From Microbacterium sp. CGR2 (GTDB lineage: Bacteria; Actinomycetota; Actinomycetes; Actinomycetales; Microbacteriaceae): 64,000 nucleotides of DNA. Position numbers and translations under genes: made by a program. The notes below the pieces were generated by a model. That model saw only the letters and a program-made list of their open reading frames with translations, had not been told where the DNA came from and searched no databases. The first letter of the stretch is position 1, and every line of letters begins with the position of its first letter. Shown one piece after another: positions 1 to 8,224 of this stretch. Location of the stretch: assembly GCF_003626735.1 (NCBI RefSeq), contig NZ_RBHX01000001.1, forward strand, positions 1,426,001 through 1,490,000, read 5' to 3'.

Positions 1-420
1 CTCACCGCGGCGCGGATCGTGCGCTCTGCCCCCGGAGGCACGTACGGCTTGCTGGACTTCTTCGACAAGGACACCTGGATCTCTTTGCTGGGGGAAGGCC
101 ACGGTGTCGACGTGCTCAACGGAACGATCCTCGGAGCAGCAGGTGCGGTCGCGGCACGGGGCCTGACGGAGTTCGACCTGGACTTCCCGCTCGAGGCGTC
201 GCTCACGGCGATCAGCCAGGACGACCTGCGGATCGCGCGTCGGTGGCTTGCAACGGCTCTCGCCACGTCATCCGGCACGACGGCTCATTCGCGGGAGCCG
301 GCGATTCTGCTCGCGGCGCGAGGGTGGACGGGCAACTCGCTCCGGATCACGTCGCTCGTGCTGGCCGTGGTCTGCCTCGCTGTCCACTCGGTGAGTGTGG
401 CAAAGCATCGGCGGAGATGA
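1..420 (+). CDS. Hypothetical protein, C-terminal fragment (5' end outside window)
   Basis: An open frame runs from the first base to a TGA at 418-420, so the start lies outside the window. The visible 139 residues have no motif I recognise. The first 80 residues look like ordinary folded protein (segment FDLDFPLEASLTAI). The last 50 are less convincing, with a hydrophobic stretch just before a basic tail (KHRRR). A frameshift or a decayed C-terminus after about position 250 is possible, because composition changes there. No function is proposed. Confidence 0.4.
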   Translation, partial: LTAARIVRSAPGGTYGLLDFFDKDTWISLLGEGHGVDVLNGTILGAAGAVAARGLTEFDLDFPLEASLTAISQDDLRIARRWLATALATSSGTTAHSREPAILLAARGWTGNSLRITSLVLAVVCLAVHSVSVAKHRRR

Positions 421-607
421 CGCGGCTACTCAACCGCGCCGGGTAGACGCTCAATGCGCGCCCCAATCCCTACTCAATCGTCGGCCGGGGTGCCGGCGGA
501 GGGCGGGGGCCGGGCACGCTGGAACTGTTGTCAGACCTGCTGTTCTTCTCCTCGGACGGCACCTCCCGACTGACAGCTGCTCAGAGCGCAACCTCTGACG
601 CACGGAC

Positions 608-648
608 GGGGTGGCGCTCGGGGCTTGGGGAAGACTCAGCGCCACCCC
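608..648. terminator. Terminator-like stem-loop
   Basis: GGGGTGGCGCT at 608-618 is perfectly complementary to AGCGCCACCCC at 638-648, giving an 11-bp G/C stem with a 19-nt loop. No T-tract follows, which is common for actinobacterial terminators. It would end transcription from the left edge before the small membrane protein gene. Confidence 0.5.
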
Positions 649-697
649 GATCCGGCCGTCGAAGGCTCGGCTCCGCGGACAGACCCGCCCCCGGGCG

Positions 698-703
698 TAA
701 GGT
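698..703 (+). promoter_or_regulatory. -10 hexamer of a probable leaderless promoter
   Basis: TAAGGT lies 7 nt before the ATG at 711, which places the expected transcription start at or next to the start codon. No separate ribosome-binding site is obvious. The same TAnnnT arrangement recurs at several other genes in the window. Confidence 0.4.
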
Positions 704-710
704 CGATTTC

Positions 711-1085
711 ATGGGTTCCGGTCGTACCCCCCGAAGCGGGGCGCCACTGTTCGCGGCGACGGCTCTGAGCTACGGCGCCAACTGCATGCTGGGGGCGGCG
801 GTCGCGCTGAAGCTCATCGACACCCGCGACTTCCGCTGGGTGCACCACGCGCTCTACATCGCCACCAGCGCCTTCACGGTCGCGGCCGTCAGCGCAGGGT
901 GGTGGGGCTCGCCCGTGTCGCCCTCCCGCCCCGCCGCGATCGCCCTCGTGCCGGCCGTGGTGCCGCTCGCCGTCATCCCGTATGCGGGCACCCGCGGCAG
1001 ACGCCATCCGCTCGTCGCGCTCGCCGCGGCACCCTTCGTCATCGCGGGCCTGATCCTCGCGTCCCGCCCCGCCAATCGGAAGTGA
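711..1085 (+). CDS. Small four-helix membrane protein, unknown function
   Basis: The 124-residue product has four hydrophobic segments, at roughly residues 10-33, 43-66, 74-91 and 98-118, so it should be a small integral membrane protein. It has no motif I can tie to a family. The ATG at 711 is chosen because a -10-like TAAGGT sits 7 nt upstream and the frame upstream of it is not protein-like. The next gene, a nitroreductase, begins 4 nt after its stop, so the two are probably co-transcribed. That gives only a loose hint of a redox or membrane-stress role. Confidence 0.6.
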   Translation: MGSGRTPRSGAPLFAATALSYGANCMLGAAVALKLIDTRDFRWVHHALYIATSAFTVAAVSAGWWGSPVSPSRPAAIALVPAVVPLAVIPYAGTRGRRHPLVALAAAPFVIAGLILASRPANRK

Positions 1086-1089
1086 CCAC

Positions 1090-1887
1090 ATGGAGCTCCT
1101 CGACGCCATCCGCCGCCGTAAGACCACGAACGGGGCGTTCCTGCCCGATCCGGTGTCGGAAGAGCACCAGCGGATCCTGCTGGAAGCGGCCGGGAGAGCG
1201 CCCTCGCAGCTGAACAGCCAGCCGTGGCGCTTCGTCGTGATCGAGAACCGCGAGACCATCGATCAGATCGCCCGCATCTCCGGTGAGAGCATGAGCGAAG
1301 CGATGTCGAACGGCACCTTCTTCGAGCGCTACAAGCCGTATTTCCGCTTCAGCCAGGCCGAGATGGAGGAGAAGCGCAGCGGGATGCTGTTCGACAAGCT
1401 TCCCGCGCCCCTTCGGCCGTTCACCGGGCAGGTATTCACCAAGCGCGGCCAGAGCCTCATGAATGCACTCGGCGTCCCCAAGACGCTCGGCGGCGAGAAC
1501 CGCAAGCTGGTCGCGGGGTCGCCGCTGCTGCTCGGCGTGATGCTCGATCGAAGCGAATACCGTCCGGGACAGCTGTCGTCGTTCTACTCGGTCTTCAGCA
1601 TGGGCGCCGCGATGGAGAACATCTGGCTCACGACCGTCGAGCTCGGCATGGGCATCCAGTTCATCTCCTTCCCGATGGAGGTTCCCGGGCGCTGGGATGA
1701 GATCGTGAACCTTCTGCACGTGCCGGACGACCTCGAGCTGATGGCTGTGTATCGGCTCGGCTACCTGCCACCCGAGCAGCGTCGTCCTGCCATCGACTGG
1801 TCGAGCAGCCAGCGCAAGCTCGTCTCCCAGTACGTCTTCCGGGAAGACTGCGACACGCCCCAGCAGGGCTGGGACGTCACGACCTGA
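1090..1887 (+). CDS. Nitroreductase family protein
   Basis: The 265-residue product has the nitroreductase pattern. It opens with an N-terminal [12 protein letters not shown] segment, followed by the flavin-contact region [17 protein letters not shown] around residues 35-50. Later come the [19 protein letters not shown] helix and a C-terminal YRLGYLPPE strand. The family uses FMN and NAD(P)H to reduce nitro compounds, quinones or enones in the cytoplasm. An insert of about 60 residues after the first domain makes it longer than minimal members near 200 residues. It lies 4 nt after a small membrane protein gene. The substrate cannot be told from sequence. Confidence 0.85.
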   Translation: MELLDAIRRRKTTNGAFLPDPVSEEHQRILLEAAGRAPSQLNSQPWRFVVIENRETIDQIARISGESMSEAMSNGTFFERYKPYFRFSQAEMEEKRSGMLFDKLPAPLRPFTGQVFTKRGQSLMNALGVPKTLGGENRKLVAGSPLLLGVMLDRSEYRPGQLSSFYSVFSMGAAMENIWLTTVELGMGIQFISFPMEVPGRWDEIVNLLHVPDDLELMAVYRLGYLPPEQRRPAIDWSSSQRKLVSQYVFREDCDTPQQGWDVTT

Positions 1888-1899
1888 CGACGCGAACCA

Positions 1900-3426
1900 T
1901 CAGTCGCCGGTCCGCGGCAGGTTCTCGAGGTTGCGGACCGCAGGTCCTTCGATGCGGGTACCGTCCGGGGCGAAGCGGGAGGCGTGCAGGGGGCAATCCC
2001 AGGTGCATTCGGCGTCGTTCCAGTCGAGCACGCCACCGAGATGCGTGCACACGGCGCTGACCGCGCGGGTGATGCCGTCGACGGTCGAGATTCCCACCGG
2101 GTGGCCTGCGCGTTGGGCGACCACACCGCTGCCCTCAGCCGGACGCTCGACGGGAACCGCCCGAGTCTCGGCATCCACCCACCCGGAAACCGCCGCCGCG
2201 GCGACCTTCGCTCCTTCGGTGGCTGCACGGGCGATGTCGGACGGCCGGGTCATGCGGGTGCCGAGAGCGGTCATCCAGCTCGCCCGGTCGCGACGGTCCG
2301 TGCCCAGGATCTCCGATGTGATCCTCAACGCGGCGCCCGGCGCATTCGAGAGTCCCCACTTGGCGTATCCGGTGGCGACGCGGATGACGCCGAGCCCTCG
2401 CGGCAGGGCGCCGACGAACGGGATGAGGTTGTGCGACTCGTAGTCCTGCGCCGACCAGCGATGTGTCTCCTGCGCGCCGGGAAAATGCTGCGTGGTCCAC
2501 GCGACGAGGTCTTCGACGGCGGCAGTCTCGCTGTCCGAGCGCCCGACCGGATGGCCGTTGCCGCCGACGATGAGTTGCGCGGTTCCTGCCGGTCCGTCGG
2601 CCGCGGAGACCGGGCGGATCGAGCGCGACGGGCTGTCGACGGAGAGAAAGGTCCCTTCCAGTACGTCGCCGGGAACGCGGAACGAGACGCAGTACGACCG
2701 ACTGCCGCGCACCTTGGAGAAGTAGAGTCCACGGTCGAGGATCGGGGTTCCCGTCGCAAGGACGATGTGATCGGCGAACAGTGGTCCGGCCGCAGTGTCG
2801 ACGCGTGACTCCCCGAGCGCATGGGCGCCGGTGACACGGACGCCGGTGTGCAGAGTCCCGCCCCCGGTGAGCAGTTCTCTGGCGAGGGCCTGTGCCACGG
2901 CGACCGGGTCGATCGTCACCTGGTCATCGAGGGCGACGGCTCCGACGATCGGGAACGGCGCCGTCGGCAGATCGGCGGGCGCCAGCATCCGCGTCGGCAG
3001 ACCCGCTTCTCGCGCCGCGTCGTGCTGCGATCGCACCGTGTCGACCCCTTCGGCGGTCTGCGCATAGGTATGGTCGGTGCGCCAGGTGTACGGCACGCCG
3101 GCAGTGTCGGCGAAAGCGGTCAGCCAGTCCATGCCCGCGCGGTTGGCATCCACGTAGGCCTGCACGAGAGAGGCCGGATGCTGCGCCCTGATCTTCGCCA
3201 GCGTCTGCCCCTGGAGAAGCGAGAGCTTGCCCGTGTTCCCACCCGTCGAGAGTTCGGCGACCCGTCCGGCATCGACGACAGCCACATCGAGGCCTGCGCG
3301 TGTGAGCATCACAGCCGTCGAGAGCCCGGTGAGTCCGGCGCCGACGACGACGACGTCGTGGTGAGCCCCCGGCTCGAACGGAGAGCCGAGGGGCGTGGTC
3401 GGGTCGATCTTCCACAGAGGCTTCAT
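1900..3426 (-). CDS. FAD-dependent oxidoreductase with C-terminal Rieske [2Fe-2S] domain
   Basis: The 508-residue protein starts with MKPLWKIDP. A DAO-type FAD domain follows, with a Rossmann motif HDVVVVGAGLTGLSTAVML near residues 24-42. The last 100 residues form a Rieske domain, with cluster ligands CTH and CPLH in the segments AVCTHLGGVLDW and CTWDCPLHASRF. Bacterial proteins of this type are usually annotated as FAD-dependent oxidoreductases of unknown substrate. The ATG at 3426 is preferred to an upstream in-frame start because family N-termini begin just before the FAD motif. It is divergent from the crcB pair, with about 80 bases between. Confidence 0.88.
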   Translation of the reverse strand: MKPLWKIDPTTPLGSPFEPGAHHDVVVVGAGLTGLSTAVMLTRAGLDVAVVDAGRVAELSTGGNTGKLSLLQGQTLAKIRAQHPASLVQAYVDANRAGMDWLTAFADTAGVPYTWRTDHTYAQTAEGVDTVRSQHDAAREAGLPTRMLAPADLPTAPFPIVGAVALDDQVTIDPVAVAQALARELLTGGGTLHTGVRVTGAHALGESRVDTAAGPLFADHIVLATGTPILDRGLYFSKVRGSRSYCVSFRVPGDVLEGTFLSVDSPSRSIRPVSAADGPAGTAQLIVGGNGHPVGRSDSETAAVEDLVAWTTQHFPGAQETHRWSAQDYESHNLIPFVGALPRGLGVIRVATGYAKWGLSNAPGAALRITSEILGTDRRDRASWMTALGTRMTRPSDIARAATEGAKVAAAAVSGWVDAETRAVPVERPAEGSGVVAQRAGHPVGISTVDGITRAVSAVCTHLGGVLDWNDAECTWDCPLHASRFAPDGTRIEGPAVRNLENLPRTGD

Positions 3427-3499
3427 GCTGTCATTCAACGGGGCGAGACGGCTTCCACCCACTGCCTTGACATTCGGTCGGGGCGCTGGCACGGGCGAC

Positions 3500-3505
3500 T
3501 ACAGT
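3500..3505 (+). promoter_or_regulatory. -10 hexamer, probable leaderless promoter for the crcB pair
   Basis: TACAGT is followed 7 nt later by GTG at 3513. No ribosome-binding site precedes either GTG candidate (3504 or 3513), which fits leaderless initiation at 3513. No convincing -35 lies at normal spacing. Confidence 0.35.
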
Positions 3506-3512
3506 GACGAAC

Positions 3513-3911
3513 GTGAGACTCCGCGCCCTCCTGCTCGTCGCCGCCGGCGGCACCGTCGGAACGGCGGCGCGATTGGGGCTGGGGTTCGCCATCCCGCAGA
3601 CCGACGGCTTCCCGCTGGCGGTGTTCGTCGCGAACGTCGTCGGCGCTCTGCTGATCGGCGTGTTGGCCGCCCGCCCCTTTCGAGCGCTCGACGAGCCCGC
3701 CGCGGCGGATCTCCGACTCCTGGTCGGCACGGGGATGCTCGGCGGATTCACCACGTACAGCGCGTTCACGACGAGCACGGTGTCGCTCTGGCTCGACGCT
3801 CCCCTGCTGGCCAGCGTGTACGCCGTCGGGAGTCTCGCGCTCGGGCTCGCCGCCGCCGCTTTCGGGCTGCACCTCGGACGACCGCGCCCGAGTTCGCTGG
3901 AGGTGCCGTGA
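3513..3911 (+). CDS. crcB: Fluoride efflux channel subunit CrcB/FluC (first of pair)
   Basis: The 132-residue hydrophobic protein has four membrane segments and the CrcB signatures. These are GGTVGTAARLGLG near the N-terminus, FVANVVGALLIG in the second helix, and GMLGGFTTYSAFTTSTV containing the conserved G-G-x-T-T-(Y/F)-S fluoride-path motif. FluC channels are dual-topology dimers that export fluoride. Here a second crcB follows with a 4-nt overlap, as in Gram-positive species that may make heterodimers. GTG at 3513 is favoured by the -10 hexamer placement; GTG at 3504 is the alternative. No fluoride riboswitch was recognised upstream. Confidence 0.9.
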   Translation: MRLRALLLVAAGGTVGTAARLGLGFAIPQTDGFPLAVFVANVVGALLIGVLAARPFRALDEPAAADLRLLVGTGMLGGFTTYSAFTTSTVSLWLDAPLLASVYAVGSLALGLAAAAFGLHLGRPRPSSLEVP

Positions 3912-4267
3912 ACCCGGGCCTCTTCCTTCTGGCGGCGGTTGCCGGTGGCCTCGGTGCGATGCTGCGCTATCTGGCCGATCTCGGTGTCGCGCGGCTGGCC
4001 GGACGCCGTTTCCCCTGGGGGATCATGCTCGTGAACATCAGCGGTTCCTTCGCGCTCGGATTGATCACGACGGCGCTGCCCGATGCGGCATTCCTTCTCG
4101 GGGCGGGACTCCTGGGCGGCTATACGACGTTCAGTACGGCGATGCTCGACACGGTGGCCCTTTGGCGTGACGACGAGCGTCGAGGGGCTGCCTTCAATGC
4201 GGTCGGGATGCTGCTGCTGGGGCTGGTCGCGGCTGCTGTGGGGCTGCTCGTCGGATCGGTGATCTGA
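3908..4267 (+). CDS. crcB: Fluoride efflux channel subunit CrcB/FluC (second of pair)
   Basis: The GTG start at 3908 overlaps the stop of the first crcB (GTGA), showing translational coupling. The 119-residue product has four membrane segments. It carries the family motifs GGLGAMLRYLADL, MLVNISGSFALG (the conserved Asn in helix 2) and GLLGGYTTFSTAMLDTV (the T-T-F-S segment). It is clearly diverged from its partner, so this is a specialised pair rather than a recent duplication. Its role is fluoride export together with the upstream subunit. Confidence 0.9.
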   Translation: MNPGLFLLAAVAGGLGAMLRYLADLGVARLAGRRFPWGIMLVNISGSFALGLITTALPDAAFLLGAGLLGGYTTFSTAMLDTVALWRDDERRGAAFNAVGMLLLGLVAAAVGLLVGSVI

Positions 4268-4306
4268 GCCGGACCGGCACCTCTCAGCATCCTCACAATC
4301 CGAAAA

Positions 4307-4325
4307 TGTACAAATGTACATGTAC
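4307..4325. promoter_or_regulatory. TGTACA-repeat operator candidate for the TetR regulator
   Basis: TGTACA occurs at 4307-4312 and 4315-4320, and GTACATGTAC at 4316-4325 is a perfect 10-bp palindrome. The cluster ends about 20 bases before the regulator's start codon. Its A/T content and symmetry stand out from the G/C-rich surroundings. This is the expected place for an autoregulatory TetR operator that also controls the pump downstream. No footprint or regulon evidence is available. Confidence 0.6.
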
Positions 4326-4344
4326 GGATCTCAGGGGGTCGCTG

Positions 4345-4944
4345 ATGGGGGAGAGCACGCGTCGTCGACGTGATCCCGAAGCGCGCCGTCGCGAGATCGT
4401 GACCGCCGCTGCCGAGCTCATCGTCGAGGTCGGCGCCGATGCCCTCACCCACCGACTGGTCGCAGCCAGAGCCGACGTGCCGCTCGGCGCGACGACCCAG
4501 TACTTCGACACGCTCGACGACCTCCGCGCCGCTGCGCTGCGCGTGCTCGCCGACGAGGTCGACGCCCGGCTCGAGGGAGTGCGCGCCGCCCTCGCCGAGC
4601 GTGGAGTGACCCCCGCCGTCATCGCCGAGCTGATCACCGCGGGGCTCGAAGACGCCCGTGCGGTCAAGGCGGACCGCGCCGTCGTCACCGCGGCGATTCA
4701 CGATCCGAAGCTGCGCGAGCTCGCCCGGCACCTCTCCGAGCAGCTCGAAGGCTTCCTCGAACCCACGTACGGCACGGATCGTGCCGTCGCCGCGACGATC
4801 TTCATCGACGGCGTCATGTGGAGTACCCACATGCGTGACACCGTGCTCGAGCGCTCCTTCATCGAAACCGTCCTCACCCAGATCCTCGGCGTGCCCGAGA
4901 CTGATAACACCTCCGGTCGCACCGCAGCGTCCTCCGCACCCTGA
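4345..4944 (+). CDS. TetR/AcrR family transcriptional regulator
   Basis: The 199-residue product begins MGESTRRRRDPEARR. It has a TetR helix-turn-helix over residues 14-60, with ALTHRLVAARADVPLGATTQYF as turn and recognition helix, then an all-helical ligand domain. ATG at 4345 is chosen because TCAGGGGG lies 8 nt upstream. An in-frame ATG at 4306 would place the start inside the TGTACA operator cluster. The gene sits 16 bases before an RND pump gene on the same strand, so it most likely represses that pump and itself until an inducer binds. The inducer is unknown. Confidence 0.88.
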   Translation: MGESTRRRRDPEARRREIVTAAAELIVEVGADALTHRLVAARADVPLGATTQYFDTLDDLRAAALRVLADEVDARLEGVRAALAERGVTPAVIAELITAGLEDARAVKADRAVVTAAIHDPKLRELARHLSEQLEGFLEPTYGTDRAVAATIFIDGVMWSTHMRDTVLERSFIETVLTQILGVPETDNTSGRTAASSAP

Positions 4945-4960
4945 ACCGAGGAAATCCGCC

Positions 4961-7900
4961 TTGTCGAATCTCGCCGTCCTGAGCCTGAAGAACCGTGCTC
5001 TCATCGCCCTCGTCACGATCGTCGCCGCGGTGTTCGGCGGTCTGGCGCTGACGAACCTCAAGCAGGAGCTCATCCCGTCGCTCGAGCTGCCGGCGCTCGT
5101 CGTCATGACGACCTACCCCGGAGCGTCGCCCGAAGTGGTCGAGAACGACGTGTCGACGCCGGTGGAGTCGGCGATCCAGGGCGTGCCCGGCCTGGAATCG
5201 ACCACCGCGACGAGCACCACCAACGCTTCGATCGTGCAGGCGATGTTCGCCTACGGCACGAACCTCGCCACGGCGGAGCAGAAGATCCAGCAGGCCATCA
5301 ACCGCATCTCCTCGCAGCTGCCGGAAGACGTCGACCCGCAGGTCCTCTCCGTCTCCATCGATGACTTCCCGGTGATCCAGGTCGCGATCACCGGATTCGA
5401 GGACGCGGAGAACGCCCAGGCGGAGCTCGAGACTGTCGCGATCCCCGAACTCGAAGACGTCGACGGCGTCAACGCCGCCGAGATCGTCGGCGGGGTGGGG
5501 CAACGGATCACCATCACCCCCGACGTGGCGAAACTCGCTGCCGAAGGGCAGAGCACCCAGGCCATCACCTCGGCGCTCGACCAGAACGGCACCCTCTTCC
5601 CCGGTGGGGACATCACCGAGAACGGCCAGACGCTCACGGTGCAGACCGGAGCGAAGATCACCTCGGTCGACGAGATCGCTGCCCTTCCGCTGGTGGGAAC
5701 GCCCCTGACCATCGGCGACGTGGCGACCGTCGCCCAGGAGTCCGATCCGGTCACCTCGATCTCTCGGGTCGACGGTGAGGACGCTCTCTCGATCTCGATC
5801 ACGAAGCTCCCCGCGGCCAACACCGTGGAGGTCTCGCAGGGCGTGATCGCGGCGCTCGATGAGATCGGCAAGGCGTTCCCGGATGCCGAGTTCACGATCA
5901 TCTTCGACCAGGCGCCGTTCATCCAGCAGTCCATCGAGACGCTCGCGACCGAGGGCCTGCTGGGCCTCGTCTTCGCCGTCATCGTCATCCTCGTCTTCCT
6001 GCTCTCGATCCGATCCACGCTGGTCACGGCGATCTCCATTCCGACCTCGGTGCTGATCACGTTCATCGGATTGCAGGCCTTCGGTTACTCCCTGAACGTG
6101 CTCACCCTGGGAGCGCTGACGATCGCCATCGGTCGTGTGGTCGACGACTCGATCGTCGTCATCGAGAACATCAAGCGTCACTACGTTGGCGATGCCGACA
6201 AGGGGGATGCGATCAGGCTGGCGGTGCGCGAGGTCGCGATGGCGATCACCGCATCCACGATCACCACCGTCGCGGTGTTCCTGCCGATCGTCTTCGTGGG
6301 CGACATGGTCGGAGAGCTGTTCCGACCGTTCGCGATGACCGTGACGATCGCCATGGTCGCGTCGCTCCTCGTCGCGCTCACGATCGTGCCGGTGCTCGCG
6401 TACTGGTTCCTGCGCCCGGGCAAGGAGCTGCGGGACGACGCCGGCAACGTTATCGATCCCGAACATCCGGATGCTCCGCCGACTCCGCTTCAGCGCGTCT
6501 ACCGCCCGATCCTGGGGTGGACGCTCAAGCACTCCGGGGTGACCGTGGTGCTCGCCGTCGTCGTGCTCGGCGCCACGATCGCCGCTGCTCCGCTGATGAA
6601 GGTCAACTTCCTCAGCGACTCCGGTCAGAACACCATGACCGTCACCCAGGATCTCGGTCCCACCGCGAGCCTGCAGGCGAAGTCCGACGCGGCCGTCTCG
6701 GTCGAAGACGCACTGCTCGACATCGACGGCATCGAGCACGTGCAGGCTTCGATCGGCACCAGCGGTTCCGCGCTCAGCGACGCCTTCTCGGGCGGCGCAG
6801 GCGTCACCTACTCGGTGTTGACCGACGGCGATGCCGACCAGGAGAAGCTGCGCGCCGATGTGCAGGACGCGATCGACGGCCTCGGCGACGAGGTCGGGGA
6901 GGTCTCGGTGGCCGCATCCGCAGGCTTCGGCTCCAGCGACATCGAGATCACGGTGTCCGCTTCCAATGCCGAAGATCTGCAGACCGCGACGACGTCGCTG
7001 GTCGAAGAGCTCGACGGCGGCGAGGGCATCGGCCAGGTCACGGACAACCTGGCGGCATCCCTGCCGTACATCGCCGTGGTCGTGGACCGGGACGCCGCCG
7101 CGCAGCGAGGTCTCTCCGAGGTCGCCGTGGGCTCGATCGTCTCCAACACGATGCGTCCGCAGCAGGCGGGTTCGGTCGAGATCGACGACACCGCGCTGAC
7201 CGTCTACATCGTCACGCCGGAGCCGCCGACCACCGTCGACGCGCTGCGCACCCTGGAGATCCCGACGCCCCTCGGTGTCGTGCAGCTCCAGGACATCGCG
7301 ACGGTGGAGGAGCGCAACGGCCCCACCTCGATCACGACGGAGCAGGGTCTGCGCACCGCCACGGTCACCGTGCCGCCGGCATCCGACAACCTCGCCGTCG
7401 CGACCCAGTCGGTGACCGAGGCGCTCGCCGCCGCGGAACTTCCCGACGGCGCCTCCGCCGAGGTCGGGGGCGTCGCCTCGCAGCAGGCCGACTCGTTCTC
7501 CCAGCTCGGGTTGGCGATGCTCGCCGCGATCCTGATCGTCTACGTGGTGATGGTCGCGACCTTCAAGTCGCTGCGTCAGCCGTTGCTGCTGCTCATCTCC
7601 GTGCCGTTCGCCGCGACGGGCGCCATCCTGCTGCAGATCGTCACCGGTGTGCCGCTCGGTGTCGCGTCGCTGATCGGTGTGCTGATGCTCATCGGCATCG
7701 TGGTCACCAATGCGATCGTGCTCGTCGACCTGGTCAACCAGTATCGGGAGAAGGGGCTGTCCACCGTCGAGGCGGTGAAGGCCGGGGGCGAGAAGCGTCT
7801 GCGTCCCATCCTGATGACCGCACTGGCGACCATCTTCGCGCTCACGCCGATGGCACTCGGGATCACGGGGCACGGCGGCTTCATCTCGCAGCCGCTCGCC

Positions 7901-8146
7901 ATCGTGGTGATCGGCGGCCTGATCTCCTCGACCGTCCTGACCCTCATCGTGCTGCCGACGCTCTACAACCTCGTGGAGGGGGCGAAGGAGCGTCGGCGGG
8001 CTCGCAAGGGCGGCGGCGACGGTTCAACGGAGGCCTCCGAAGGCCCCGGACCCGAGGGCCCCTCCGGATCGGGTGATGCCGCCGTCTCCGCGGATTCCTC
8101 CGAGGAGCATCACCTCACCCGTCGGGAACTCCGCACCGGTCACTGA
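4961..8146 (+). CDS. RND-family efflux permease (SwrC/AcrB-like)
   Basis: The 1,061-residue product starts at TTG 4961, preceded by GAGGAAA. It has the RND plan: one N-terminal helix, a large extracytoplasmic loop (about 35-325), helices 2-6, a second loop, and helices 8-12. The proton-relay motif is present in helix 4 (IGRVVDDSIVVIENIKRH, with the Asp pair). NAIVLVDLVNQYREKG marks the second half. No membrane-fusion or outer-membrane partner is encoded nearby, as expected for a Gram-positive pump that works alone, like SwrC. The C-terminal tail is long, acidic and Gly/Ser-rich. It probably exports a lipophilic toxicant sensed by the TetR protein upstream. Confidence 0.92.
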   Translation: MSNLAVLSLKNRALIALVTIVAAVFGGLALTNLKQELIPSLELPALVVMTTYPGASPEVVENDVSTPVESAIQGVPGLESTTATSTTNASIVQAMFAYGTNLATAEQKIQQAINRISSQLPEDVDPQVLSVSIDDFPVIQVAITGFEDAENAQAELETVAIPELEDVDGVNAAEIVGGVGQRITITPDVAKLAAEGQSTQAITSALDQNGTLFPGGDITENGQTLTVQTGAKITSVDEIAALPLVGTPLTIGDVATVAQESDPVTSISRVDGEDALSISITKLPAANTVEVSQGVIAALDEIGKAFPDAEFTIIFDQAPFIQQSIETLATEGLLGLVFAVIVILVFLLSIRSTLVTAISIPTSVLITFIGLQAFGYSLNVLTLGALTIAIGRVVDDSIVVIENIKRHYVGDADKGDAIRLAVREVAMAITASTITTVAVFLPIVFVGDMVGELFRPFAMTVTIAMVASLLVALTIVPVLAYWFLRPGKELRDDAGNVIDPEHPDAPPTPLQRVYRPILGWTLKHSGVTVVLAVVVLGATIAAAPLMKVNFLSDSGQNTMTVTQDLGPTASLQAKSDAAVSVEDALLDIDGIEHVQASIGTSGSALSDAFSGGAGVTYSVLTDGDADQEKLRADVQDAIDGLGDEVGEVSVAASAGFGSSDIEITVSASNAEDLQTATTSLVEELDGGEGIGQVTDNLAASLPYIAVVVDRDAAAQRGLSEVAVGSIVSNTMRPQQAGSVEIDDTALTVYIVTPEPPTTVDALRTLEIPTPLGVVQLQDIATVEERNGPTSITTEQGLRTATVTVPPASDNLAVATQSVTEALAAAELPDGASAEVGGVASQQADSFSQLGLAMLAAILIVYVVMVATFKSLRQPLLLLISVPFAATGAILLQIVTGVPLGVASLIGVLMLIGIVVTNAIVLVDLVNQYREKGLSTVEAVKAGGEKRLRPILMTALATIFALTPMALGITGHGGFISQPLAIVVIGGLISSTVLTLIVLPTLYNLVEGAKERRRARKGGGDGSTEASEGPGPEGPSGSGDAAVSADSSEEHHLTRRELRTGH

Positions 8147-8167
8147 CCGTCCGGTCGCCGATCGCAG

Positions 8168-8202
8168 AAAGGGCCCCCTCCGCACCGCGGAAGGGGCCCT
8201 TT
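8168..8202. terminator. Bidirectional intrinsic terminator
   Basis: The arms at 8168-8183 and 8187-8202 form a 16-bp stem with a single mismatch and an ACC loop. The outer bases are AAAGGGCCCC paired with GGGGCCCTTT, so the structure has A/T ends on both strands. It lies between the convergent RND pump and aldose epimerase genes and can serve both. Confidence 0.85.
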
Positions 8203-8224
8203 GTGCGACTCGAAGCGCGGCGAC

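Larger units (their letters stand above)
421..710. other. Intergenic region without a convincing gene
   Basis: About 290 bases separate the edge fragment from the next gene. Short open frames here have no protein-like composition or ribosome-binding context. The only clear structures are a stem-loop at 608-648 and a -10-like hexamer next to the downstream start codon. Confidence 0.6.

Noticed and set aside
3467..3472. TTGACA as a -35 element for the crcB pair
   Set aside because: The nearest -10-like TACAGT is 27 bases away, too far for a standard promoter.
3427..3512. Fluoride riboswitch before crcB
   Set aside because: No sequence matching the conserved pseudoknot core was found in this short gap.
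4874..7873. A 999-codon open frame on the minus strand, antisense to the RND pump gene
   Set aside because: Its translation is dominated by Arg, Asp, Gly, Glu and His with no family motif. It is the complement-frame shadow of a G/C-biased gene with clear RND motifs.
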